From positions 1 to 43,918 of the forward strand of contig JAFGMO010000058.1 in the NCBI GenBank assembly GCA_016927475.1: 43,918 bases of DNA. Reading direction: 5' to 3'. Position numbers and translations under genes: made by a program. Below, in pieces: positions 24,987 through 32,742 of the stretch (the stretch's first letter is position 1; the number at the start of each line of letters is the position of its first letter). Below the pieces are notes generated by a model that saw only the letters and a program-made list of their open reading frames with translations, was not told where the DNA came from and searched no databases. Source of the DNA: Candidatus Aminicenantota bacterium (GTDB lineage Bacteria > Acidobacteriota > Aminicenantia > Aminicenantales > Aminicenantaceae).

Positions 24987-25070
24987 TTTATTTGTCAATT
25001 ATTTCTTTTTCTTTATCATTGATTTTTTTATGTATTCTAATTTTTACAAATAGGCTTATCTAACAGAGGA

Positions 25071-27356
25071 TTATTTTTCCATGCAGAGGCGGAAGCCAAT
25101 GTAGTTGCGGATGCAGGTTGGGGGGCTGCTGACGCTGCGATCGGCGGAACGCAAATAATCGGTATTGCCGTTCCAGCTACCGCCTCGTCTTACTCGACCG
25201 GAGCCGCTCGAAGGACCTTGAGGATTGTGGGATGGAGAATAGCTATAATAATCACTGCCATACCAATCTAAACACCATTCGAAAACATTCCCCGCCATGT
25301 CATAGGCCCCATATGGTGAAACTCCTCCGTTATATGTTCCCACAGGCATGGTTTTGCTTTTACAGCCGTAATAATTGGCCTTATCACAGTTCGGATCACT
25401 GTTCCCCCACGGATACCGTCTCTGATCCGTTCCCCGGGCCGCTTTTTCCCATTGAGCTTCTGTCGTAAGATGAATATCCTTGCCTGTAATGTCCGACAGC
25501 CAGTCACAAAAGGCCTTTGCATCATGCCAGGAAACATATATCACCGGCCTTTGTCCTCGTCCCCAGCCTTCATCGTCGGGTTTTGTCCGTCCGGTGGCGT
25601 CGCAGAAAATATCATACTGCTCGAAGGTTACTTCATATTTTGAAACATAATATCCATTCAAATAAACATTGTGCACAGGCTTTTCATCCGACTCCCCCTC
25701 ATTATAATTATCTCCCATTTTAAACCAGCCGGCAGGGACCTCCACCCAGTGGAATTTATTAGTAATATCAATAACTTCAAATTCTACACTTTCTCCGTAA
25801 ACCTCATTTTCTACAGCACATGATATCCTGACCTTATAATTCATTGCTTCAGTCAGGTCATTAGGTACCGTCCAGGTGTGCGAACCATCGTTGGGTGTGC
25901 TGGAGGATATGGTTTTCACCAAACTGCTATCCAGGTAAAGCTCGATTATGACATTGCTAATGGCTAACGGTTGGTCGCTTTCTATATTTTGTCGAGAATT
26001 ATTTCGGGTTTGCAACAACAGATTTTCTTTTCCGGAATTCTGCATTCTATCCCGATTTATAACCTGTTCTGGAAGAAGAATATTATCCATCATGTGCCGA
26101 TGAGCTAAAATAGAATTCGGTCTATTATGCATGGGTGGTTTTATTGCTGTGGAAAAAAAAGATGAAGATGTTCTTTTTGAAATCATAAAATTTTTAGTCC
26201 GGGCATCTCCTTCAAGAAAAACATGTGCTTGGTTTGACAAACTGAAAAATCGTATATCTTTCATCATTCTTCGCATTGAATCATAATGCAGAATATCAAT
26301 CCCGCTATCACTTTGAACGGTGGTTTGTATTGTTTCTTCACTGCGACTTAGATTTATTCCTCCGCCTGTGTTCCATTTGATTTCCACCTCATCTCCCGTA
26401 AACCACATTTCACCTTCTGAAGGCGACGTGACTGTGATCGTATTCGCTGTCAAGTCGGCGTTTACGGTTTCGGTTTGTCCTTTTTTTAGGGTGACTGACT
26501 TCTGGTAATCACCATACCCTTCCTTTACCAGTTTTATTGTATGGCTTCCTTTCTCTATGTTCGAGAGAGTGCAGTTGGTGACTTGACCTGTATCGCTTCC
26601 ATTAAGGTATACCCTTGCGCCTGAAGGTGTAGAGTTTACCTGGATGGTTCCCGTACTTGGGCCTCCTAAAAAAAGGACCGCGGCTACCGTTCCGGCCGCG
26701 ACGACAGCTCCGCCTATAACAAGCCAGGGAGGTTTTTTTTTGTTAGCCGGCTGTTCAGCTTCACCCGCTTTTTTCCGGATGATGGGCTTCTTTTCCGGAG
26801 TTATTTTTTCTTTTCTTTCAGTGGTTTTCTCCTTTTCTCCTGTTTTCTTTTGTTCTGTTTTTGCTGCAGGTTTTTTCACCTCAGGCTTTTCTACAGGAAG
26901 TTTCACTTTTTCTTCAGGTTTCTGCGTTTTGTTCCTTATTTGTCTAAAAATCTCCACAAAACCTTTGGGATAAGACAATTCATCTATCTTCTTATTCGGA
27001 TTCTTCTCCAGCCAAAGATTTAGGTATTCTTGGCATTGTTCCCGGTTTCTTTCATTATCCCTAGCCGCGTAATATGTTAAAGCCAGATTGAAATAAATTT
27101 CCGACATTTCATCTAAAAAAGAAATTTGCTCTTTCGGCCCCATCTCTTCTATTAGATCTTTGGCTTCGAGGAACTGTACCAATGCTTCGCTGTATTCACC
27201 TCTCTCATAATATTTTTTGCCGGTGTTGATAAGTTTCTTTATCTCATTTTCCTTAGAGGATTGTTTATTGGGGAAAACGTCCATGACTACAAAACCGGTA
27301 AAAAGGATAATAAGTAAAATGTTTAAGGACCTATAATGATACATTTTGAAATCCAT
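25071..27356 (-). CDS. TPR-PEGA-FGE-like protein, paralogue A
   Basis: 761 residues. Layout: hydrophobic leader (11-28) ending at the shared DVFP motif; TPR-like helices (37-145: YYERGEYSEALVQFLEAKDL, IYFNLALTYYAARD); Lys/Pro/Glu-rich linker (146-207); Gly/Ala-rich membrane segment (210-231); PEGA (235-305, NSTPSGARVYLNG); a KRE9/KNH-like Ig domain (306-530) split by an insert at about 334-465; FGE/SUMF1-like domain (536-761, beginning WVEVPAGWFKMGD, with EYVTFEQY-like and AGNVFEWC blocks). The catalytic Cys pair of true formylglycine-generating enzyme is absent (GGSWNGNTDYLRS), so this is probably a binding domain of C-type-lectin-like fold. The terminal variable loop lies at 25101-25172. 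GGGGA precedes the ATG. It is the array member nearest the kinase operon and most like paralogue B. Confidence 0.85.
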   Translation of the reverse strand: MDFKMYHYRSLNILLIILFTGFVVMDVFPNKQSSKENEIKKLINTGKKYYERGEYSEALVQFLEAKDLIEEMGPKEQISFLDEMSEIYFNLALTYYAARDNERNREQCQEYLNLWLEKNPNKKIDELSYPKGFVEIFRQIRNKTQKPEEKVKLPVEKPEVKKPAAKTEQKKTGEKEKTTERKEKITPEKKPIIRKKAGEAEQPANKKKPPWLVIGGAVVAAGTVAAVLFLGGPSTGTIQVNSTPSGARVYLNGSDTGQVTNCTLSNIEKGSHTIKLVKEGYGDYQKSVTLKKGQTETVNADLTANTITVTSPSEGEMWFTGDEVEIKWNTGGGINLSRSEETIQTTVQSDSGIDILHYDSMRRMMKDIRFFSLSNQAHVFLEGDARTKNFMISKRTSSSFFSTAIKPPMHNRPNSILAHRHMMDNILLPEQVINRDRMQNSGKENLLLQTRNNSRQNIESDQPLAISNVIIELYLDSSLVKTISSSTPNDGSHTWTVPNDLTEAMNYKVRISCAVENEVYGESVEFEVIDITNKFHWVEVPAGWFKMGDNYNEGESDEKPVHNVYLNGYYVSKYEVTFEQYDIFCDATGRTKPDDEGWGRGQRPVIYVSWHDAKAFCDWLSDITGKDIHLTTEAQWEKAARGTDQRRYPWGNSDPNCDKANYYGCKSKTMPVGTYNGGVSPYGAYDMAGNVFEWCLDWYGSDYYSYSPSHNPQGPSSGSGRVRRGGSWNGNTDYLRSADRSVSSPPTCIRNYIGFRLCMEK
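25101..25172 (-). other. Variable loop of paralogue A (DGR-like codon pattern)
   Basis: Between the conserved GGSW and IGFRLC blocks, 19 of the 20 variable codons end in C or T, and 11 of the 12 after the conserved CGC end in C. AAC/AAT codons mutated at their two A positions would give this. The flanks GCTGG and GGCTTCCGCCTCTGC are shared with B. Confidence 0.5.
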
Positions 27357-27449
27357 TTATTTCCCCAAGAAAATATTAGAAAATTCATATAATTTTATTC
27401 CATCTATCCCGCATTGCTGGCACTGTTTACCTATTAATTCCCAACAAGA

Positions 27450-27479
27450 AAAATACCACGATAGATTCAAACAAGTCAA
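27450..27479 (-). promoter_or_regulatory. Shared-type promoter, paralogue A
   Basis: TTGACT (27474-27479), an 18-base spacer ending TGG, and TATTTT (27450-27455), about 94 bases upstream of the start codon. Same spacing and TGG extension as in the other array genes. Confidence 0.7.
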
Positions 27480-27533
27480 TTTTTGCTGAGGCAACTCACT
27501 TTTATGTAATAGAATAATTTGCTGGCGCATCAT

Positions 27534-27662
27534 TTATTTTACAAGGCAGAGTCTGAATCCGACATTAAAATAACATGATGATATTGTGCTGTGGTTTTTA
27601 TTGGAGGCACGAAGACCGAAGGTATTACTGCTAATTTTAAACTGGCTCCAGAATAAATTATC
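27534..27662 (-). pseudogene. 3' remnant of an FGE-like gene
   Basis: Read on the minus strand, the last 40 or so codons give NLFWSQFKISSN, then FGLRASNKN and finally NVGFRLCLVK and a stop. The end matches the LRSxxR and VGFRLCxxK close of the five paralogues. There is no start, PEGA or body: the upstream boundary is the hairpin at 27663-27694. It is best read as the tail of a deleted sixth copy, or a detached extra variable segment behind paralogue B. DNA identity to B is low, so it is not a fresh duplication. Confidence 0.65.
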
Positions 27663-27694
27663 CCATCTCTTCGGCTGACGCCTCGAAGAGATGG
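27663..27694 (-). terminator. Strong hairpin after paralogue B
   Basis: CCATCTCTTCG and CGAAGAGATGG form an 11-bp perfect stem around a 10-base loop, about 35 bases beyond the stop of paralogue B. The downstream minus strand reads GATAATTTATTC, not a clean T run. It may be a terminator or an RNA-stabilising structure, and it marks the breakpoint with the remnant. Confidence 0.55.
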
Positions 27695-27728
27695 ATAAAA
27701 AAGGGTAAAAAGGTAAAAGCGCAAAGGG

Positions 27729-29996
27729 TTATTTCTCCTGGCAGAGGCGGAAGCCAACGTCGGCGAGGCTGCTGGACAGGTAGTCGCTGTTGCGATAGGT
27801 GGAACGTAAAAAGTAGGCATAGTTGCACCAGCTGCCGCCTCGACTCACACGATCGGAGCCGCTCGAAGGGCCTTGAGGATTGTGCGACGGCGAAGAACTG
27901 TAATATCCGCTGTCATACCAATCATGGCACCATTCCCAAACATTCCCCGCCATGTCATGGGCACCGTAGGGGGAAACTCCGGCTGGGTAAGACCCTACCG
28001 GCATGGTTTTGCCCACATTATCATTATAGTTTGCTTTGTTATTGTTCGGATCACTATTCCCCCATGGATAGCGCCTCTGATCCGTCCCCCGAGCCGCTTT
28101 CTCCCACTGAGCTTCAGTAGGAAGATGGATGTCTTTTCCGGTTATATCGGACAGCCAATCGCAGAAGGCCTTGGCATCATGCCAAGTGACATTAATGACC
28201 GGCCTTTGTCCGCGTCCCCAGCCTTCATCATCGGGTTTTATCCGTCCTGCGGCGTCGCAGAACATGTCATACTGCTCAAAAGTCACTTCATACTTTGACA
28301 CATAATATCCATTAAGATAAACATCATGAACCGGCTGCTCATCTGAACCCCCTTCATTAAAATTATCCCCCATTTTGAACCAGCCAGCCGGAACCTCCAC
28401 CCAGTCGATCATATTTAGAAAATTAGTGATCTCAAATTCCGCACTTTCCCCGTAAACGCCGTCTTCTGCGGTACAGGATACTCTCACTTTGTAATTTTCC
28501 GCATTCGAAAGGTCCTCGGGGACCGTCCAGATGTGGGAACCATCGTTGGGTGTGCTTGATGATATGGTTTTCATCAGGCCTCCTCCCTGGGAAAGCTCGA
28601 TATTGACGCTACTGATGGCTAACGGCTGGTCGTTTTCTATGTTTTGCCAAGGATTATTTTGGGATTTCAGTGACGAATTTTTTTCTCCAGAATTCCTCAG
28701 TATGTTTTGCCTTAAAACTTTTTCAGGAAAAAGAATATCATCCGTCATATGCCGATGGTCAAAAAAAGATCGCATTTTTTTGATCGGAGATGGTTTTATT
28801 GTTTTGGAAGGAAAAGTTATTGATTTTTCCTTTGATCTCATAATATCTTTTGATCCAAGATTTTCTTCGGGCACGCTATGTGGTCGGCTTGATTGACCAA
28901 AAAACATTAGATCTTTCATCATTCTCCGCATGGAATGAGAATTCAGCATATCAATCCGGCTGCTATTCTGACCTGTGGATTGTACCGTTTCTTCGCTCCA
29001 GTTTAAGCTTATCCCACCGCCCGTATTCCATTGAATTTCTACCTCTTGTCCCTTAAACCACACTTCACCTTCTGAAGGTGATGTGACATTGATGGTATTT
29101 GCCGTCAGGTTGGCATTGACGCTTTCAGTTTTCCCACCTTCTACCGTCACGGACTTCTGATAATCGCCATATCCTTCCTTTACTAGTTTTATCGTATGGC
29201 TTCCCTTCTCGATGTTCGAAAGGGTGCAGTTGGTGACTTGACCTGTGTCTATACCATCCAGACAAACTTTAGCACCCGAAGGTGAGGAGTTTATCTGAAT
29301 GTTTCCCGTACTAGGCCCGCCCATAAGCAAAACTGCGGCCAACGTGCCTGCCGCGACAACCGCTCCTCCGATAACCAGCCAGGGGGTCTTTTTCTTCTTC
29401 TTAGCCGGCTGCTCAGCTTCACTCACTTTTTTTCGGATGATAGGCTTCTTCTCCGGTGTTGGTTCCACTTCCTCTTCTTCTGTTTTCTTTGGAACTGTTT
29501 TTGATGCAGGTTTTTTCACCTCAGGCTTTTCTGCCGGAGGTTTACTTATCAAATCAGGTTTTTGTGATTCACTTTTTAGCCGGTTAAATATCTCCATAAA
29601 ACCTCTGGGATAAGACAATTCATCTATTTGTTTTTCAGGATTTATCTTTAACCAAAGATTGATATATTCCTGGCATCGTTCCCGGTTTCGCTCCGCATCT
29701 CTCACCGCGTAATATGTTAATGCCAGATTGAAGTAAATCTCTGACATTTCTATATTAAAAGAAGAACGTTCTTTCGGTTCCATCCCCTCGATAAGATCTT
29801 TTGCTTCATGAAGCTGTACCAAAGCTTCGCTATATTCACCCCTTTCATAGTGAATTCTACCTGTATTAATAAGTCTTTTAATTTCCTTTGCCTGGAGATT
29901 ATTATTTTGAGGGAATACATCTGAAACAAGGAATACTGTGAAAAAAACGAGAACAAAAGCTGTAAAGGATTTCATTCGAAAAGATTTATTCGCCAT
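27729..29996 (-). CDS. TPR-PEGA-FGE-like protein, paralogue B
   Basis: 755 residues with the same order as A: leader (9-29, DVFPQ), TPR-like helices (37-140), acidic and Lys-rich linker (145-204), membrane segment (206-226), PEGA (229-300, NSSPSGAKVCLDG), split Ig-like domain with insert (about 329-459), FGE-like domain (532-755). It shares long near-identical stretches with A, such as NIEKGSHTIKLVKEGYGDYQ and, inside the insert, SMRRMMKDLMFF, marking the most recent duplication in the array. The loop GGSWCNYAYFLRS has one Cys, not the enzyme's pair. GAGGCGATAA precedes the ATG. It has its own promoter about 110 bases upstream. Probably envelope-exposed binding protein. Confidence 0.85.
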   Translation of the reverse strand: MANKSFRMKSFTAFVLVFFTVFLVSDVFPQNNNLQAKEIKRLINTGRIHYERGEYSEALVQLHEAKDLIEGMEPKERSSFNIEMSEIYFNLALTYYAVRDAERNRERCQEYINLWLKINPEKQIDELSYPRGFMEIFNRLKSESQKPDLISKPPAEKPEVKKPASKTVPKKTEEEEVEPTPEKKPIIRKKVSEAEQPAKKKKKTPWLVIGGAVVAAGTLAAVLLMGGPSTGNIQINSSPSGAKVCLDGIDTGQVTNCTLSNIEKGSHTIKLVKEGYGDYQKSVTVEGGKTESVNANLTANTINVTSPSEGEVWFKGQEVEIQWNTGGGISLNWSEETVQSTGQNSSRIDMLNSHSMRRMMKDLMFFGQSSRPHSVPEENLGSKDIMRSKEKSITFPSKTIKPSPIKKMRSFFDHRHMTDDILFPEKVLRQNILRNSGEKNSSLKSQNNPWQNIENDQPLAISSVNIELSQGGGLMKTISSSTPNDGSHIWTVPEDLSNAENYKVRVSCTAEDGVYGESAEFEITNFLNMIDWVEVPAGWFKMGDNFNEGGSDEQPVHDVYLNGYYVSKYEVTFEQYDMFCDAAGRIKPDDEGWGRGQRPVINVTWHDAKAFCDWLSDITGKDIHLPTEAQWEKAARGTDQRRYPWGNSDPNNNKANYNDNVGKTMPVGSYPAGVSPYGAHDMAGNVWEWCHDWYDSGYYSSSPSHNPQGPSSGSDRVSRGGSWCNYAYFLRSTYRNSDYLSSSLADVGFRLCQEK
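27759..27827 (-). other. Variable loop of paralogue B (DGR-like codon pattern)
   Basis: 18 of the 19 variable codons between GGSW and VGFRLC end in C or T (the exception is CTG). Residues differ from A at most positions while the flanking codons are identical or synonymous. Confidence 0.5.
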
Positions 29997-30105
29997 TTAT
30001 CGCCTCATTTTGACATGAATTTTTTAGTAACAAGAGAATTTTAACATTATATTTATTCCCTAATCATCAACTATAATATGAACTATAAAAGTGGATTTAG
30101 AAAGG

Positions 30106-30135
30106 AACATACCATAATAAAAATAAGAAAGTCAA
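30106..30135 (-). promoter_or_regulatory. Shared-type promoter, paralogue B
   Basis: TTGACT (30130-30135), an 18-base spacer ending TTATGG, and TATGTT (30106-30111), 110 bases upstream of the start codon. Nearly the same as the paralogue D site. Confidence 0.75.
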
Positions 30136-30282
30136 TTTATCAAAATGTTCAGAAAAAGGAAAATAGAATACTAGGGAATATTAATATTATTGTGGTTTTT
30201 GGAAAAAATTAAATTTTTACCTTATAAGCTTGCACTTTAAATATATTGTAAAAAAGGATAGCAGGATTAAAAGAACAACAGA

Positions 30283-32547
30283 CTATTTTTCCCGGCAGAG
30301 GCGAATGCCTATGGTATTGTAACCGAAAGAAGGGCTGCTTGGACCACGATAAGTCGAACGTATAAAAAACTCGAAGGAGAACCAGCTTCCGCCTCGCGTC
30401 ACTCGAAATGTACCGCTTGAGGGTCCTTGAGGATTATGCGAGGGAGAGGAATCGTAATAATCGCTGCTATACCAATCATGACACCATTCGTCGATATTTC
30501 CCGCCATGTCATAGATTCCATAAGGAGATTTTCCTGAAGGATATGATCCAATCGTTACGGATTTGTTTTGACAATCATAATAATTTGTTTTATTACAGTT
30601 CGGATCACTGTTCCCCCAAGGATACATCCTCTGGTCGATCCCGCGTGCCGCTTTTTCCCACTGAGCCTCTGTGGGAAGGTGAATGTCTTCTCCTGTTTTA
30701 TTGGATAGCCAATCACAGTAAGCCTTGGCATCATCCCAAGAAACGTTGATGACCGGCATCTGCCCACGGCCCCATCCTGAGTCTGAAGGATTTGTTCTTC
30801 CGGTATCATCACAGAATCGATCGTACTGGTCAAAAGTCACCTCAAACTTGGATAGGTAATACCCATCCAGATAAACATCATGAACTGGAAGCTCAGATAA
30901 AAATCCCCTATTATCCCCCATCTTGAACCATCCGGCTGGAATCTCCACCCAATCGATGGTGTGCAGAAGGTCGGTGATTCTGAATGTAGCGCTTTCGCCA
31001 AAGATGCCGTCTTCCCCCACACAGGATACGCGCACGATGAAGTTATTGGCATCAGAGAAATCGTCGGAAACCGTCCAGGTATGGGAACCATCATTGGAGG
31101 TGCTTGACGTTATGGTTTTCACCAAGTTCCCATCCCGGTAAATCTCGATTTTGACATTGCTGATGGTCATTGTTTGGTCAAGAGCTGTACTTTGTCCGGA
31201 ATGATTAGGGGAGCGGGGGGAAACTTCCGCCGATTCCCTCTCATATAAACCTTTCTCACTTATAATTCGGCTCGGAGAAAAAACATCCTCCATCCTACGG
31301 CCGCTATGGGGAGTTGATCTTGAGGGAAACAAATGCGGATATCCCGGCACCTTTTGTAACAGAGACATATTTGTTTTTTTTGAGTGTTTTGATTCCATAG
31401 CTTCGGTTCGCTTTTCGGAGTAAGCTTTTTTTACACCAGGCTTCCTTAACATCATACGGTTCTTCAGCATCCATTTTTTCGATAAATGCGAAAGCTCCCC
31501 TCCATAAATTCCCTCACCATATAAGGCATTGATATCTTCTTGTCCACTCTGACGCATCGTCCCATTTCCGGTAGACCAACAAATCTCCACCTCATCACCC
31601 TTCAGCCAAATATTTCCTTCTTCAGGTGAGGTAACGGTTATCGTATGATCGTTCAGATCGGCGTTTACCGATACCGTCTTCTCTTTTTCAACCGTGAGTG
31701 TTTGCTGATAATCCACGTATCCCTCTTTGACAAGCTTTATCCTGTGGCTTCCTTCCTTTATATCGGAGAGTGTGCAGTTGGTGTCTTTTCCGGTATCTGA
31801 TCCGTCGAGATAGACCCTTGCGCTTGAAGGTGTGGAATTTACTTCAATGGTGCCTGTTTTTGGTACACCCAGAAGGAAAACAGCCGCAGCCGCCCCACCC
31901 GCAACGATCAGACCGCCTATAACCAACCAGGGAGATTTTTTCTTTTTATGCGGTTTTTTTGGCTCGCCCGCTTTTTTTTTGACGATAGGTTTTTGCTCAG
32001 GAGAAGGTTTCTCTTTCTCTTCAGATTTTTTTTCATCCTTTTTGGTTTCAGCTCTTTCCGGTTTCATTATTACGGTGGGGACCTTTACTTTTGCTTCTGG
32101 TTTAACCAATTCCCGTTGTATTTGGCGAAACATCTCGACAAACCCCTGGGGATAGAGAATCTCTTCAAGGGCGGTATCCGGAGCCTTTTCCAGGTAACGT
32201 CGAAGGTATTCCCGGGACCATTCCCGGTTCCTCTCGCTTCCGCCTACGGCGTAATAGGTCAGGGCCAAATTAAAGAATATTTCCGCCGTTTCACGGAATA
32301 AGGATTCCCGGGCTTTAGGCTCCATCTCCTCAATAAGGTCTTTGGCCTCGATGAACTGAACCAAGGCCTTATCATATTCTCCCTGCGTATAATGATTTTT
32401 CCCCTCTTTTATAAACCTCGCAACTTCTTGTTGTATGGTCTCCGCTTTTTGAGGAAAAACATCCAAAATGAAAAGCCCCGAAAAAAGAAAAATCATCAAT
32501 CCTATAAAAGGTTTCGTGTGAAAGATGCTGTGTCCCATATTTATCAT
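30283..32547 (-). CDS. TPR-PEGA-FGE-like protein, paralogue C
   Basis: About 754 residues from the ATG at 32547 (a TTG at 32556 and an ATG at 32538 are alternatives; no start has a strong ribosome site). Leader ending LDVFPQK; TPR-like helices (HYTQGEYDKALVQFIEAKDL, FFNLALTYYAVGG); Lys/Glu linker; membrane segment (WLVIGGLIVAGGAAAAVFLLG); PEGA (NSTPSSARVYLDG); split Ig-like domain with its own insert (KKWMLKNRMMLRK), dissimilar to A and B; FGE-like domain (WVEIPAGWFKMGD to RLCREK) with a shorter first loop (NRGFLSELPVHDVY). The end loop is GGSWFSFEFFIRS, aromatic-rich and Cys-free. It is an older copy than A and B. Likely envelope-exposed binding protein. Confidence 0.85.
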   Translation of the reverse strand: MINMGHSIFHTKPFIGLMIFLFSGLFILDVFPQKAETIQQEVARFIKEGKNHYTQGEYDKALVQFIEAKDLIEEMEPKARESLFRETAEIFFNLALTYYAVGGSERNREWSREYLRRYLEKAPDTALEEILYPQGFVEMFRQIQRELVKPEAKVKVPTVIMKPERAETKKDEKKSEEKEKPSPEQKPIVKKKAGEPKKPHKKKKSPWLVIGGLIVAGGAAAAVFLLGVPKTGTIEVNSTPSSARVYLDGSDTGKDTNCTLSDIKEGSHRIKLVKEGYVDYQQTLTVEKEKTVSVNADLNDHTITVTSPEEGNIWLKGDEVEICWSTGNGTMRQSGQEDINALYGEGIYGGELSHLSKKWMLKNRMMLRKPGVKKAYSEKRTEAMESKHSKKTNMSLLQKVPGYPHLFPSRSTPHSGRRMEDVFSPSRIISEKGLYERESAEVSPRSPNHSGQSTALDQTMTISNVKIEIYRDGNLVKTITSSTSNDGSHTWTVSDDFSDANNFIVRVSCVGEDGIFGESATFRITDLLHTIDWVEIPAGWFKMGDNRGFLSELPVHDVYLDGYYLSKFEVTFDQYDRFCDDTGRTNPSDSGWGRGQMPVINVSWDDAKAYCDWLSNKTGEDIHLPTEAQWEKAARGIDQRMYPWGNSDPNCNKTNYYDCQNKSVTIGSYPSGKSPYGIYDMAGNIDEWCHDWYSSDYYDSSPSHNPQGPSSGTFRVTRGGSWFSFEFFIRSTYRGPSSPSFGYNTIGIRLCREK
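30313..30381 (-). other. Variable loop of paralogue C
   Basis: 17 of 19 variable codons end in C or T, and many are TTC/TTT, giving Phe-rich residues (FSFEFF). Positions match the loops of A and B. Confidence 0.45.
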
Positions 32548-32628
32548 GATCTTCAAGAATTTTTATGATGATGTTTTTTTGAATCGTCCCATCATTCCAA
32601 GCCATTCTCCAGCTTTATTTCATCAGGG

Positions 32629-32658
32629 AACTTACCATAGGCAAATCCACTTCGTCAA
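32629..32658 (-). promoter_or_regulatory. Shared-type promoter, paralogue C
   Basis: TTGACG (32653-32658), an 18-base spacer ending CTATGG, and TAAGTT (32629-32634), about 82 bases upstream of the ATG at 32547. Confidence 0.65.
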
Positions 32659-32707
32659 TCTACCTTGTATTATTCAAAATGGAAGGTTGAAGAAGGGATG
32701 CCGGATT

Positions 32708-32730
32708 CAGGTCGGGTCTGCCCCTACCTG
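32708..32730 (-). terminator. Hairpin after paralogue D
   Basis: CAGGT and GGG pair with CCC and ACCTG around a 5-base loop with one mismatch. It lies 12 bases past the stop of paralogue D but is not followed by a T run, so termination is only possible. It may be another dispersed hairpin. Confidence 0.4.
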
Positions 32731-32742
32731 AAAACATGAGAA

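Larger units (their letters stand above)
27357..27728. other. Intergenic region between paralogues A and B
   Basis: The 372-bp gap holds the promoter of A (27450-27479), a 3' remnant of another FGE-like gene (27534-27662) and a strong hairpin (27663-27694). Confidence 0.7.

Noticed and set aside
27539..27820. 93-codon minus-strand frame reading through the end of paralogue B and the remnant
   Set aside because: It uses the wrong frame for both: the upstream part is a shadow of paralogue B and the lower part is out of frame with the VGFRLC remnant.
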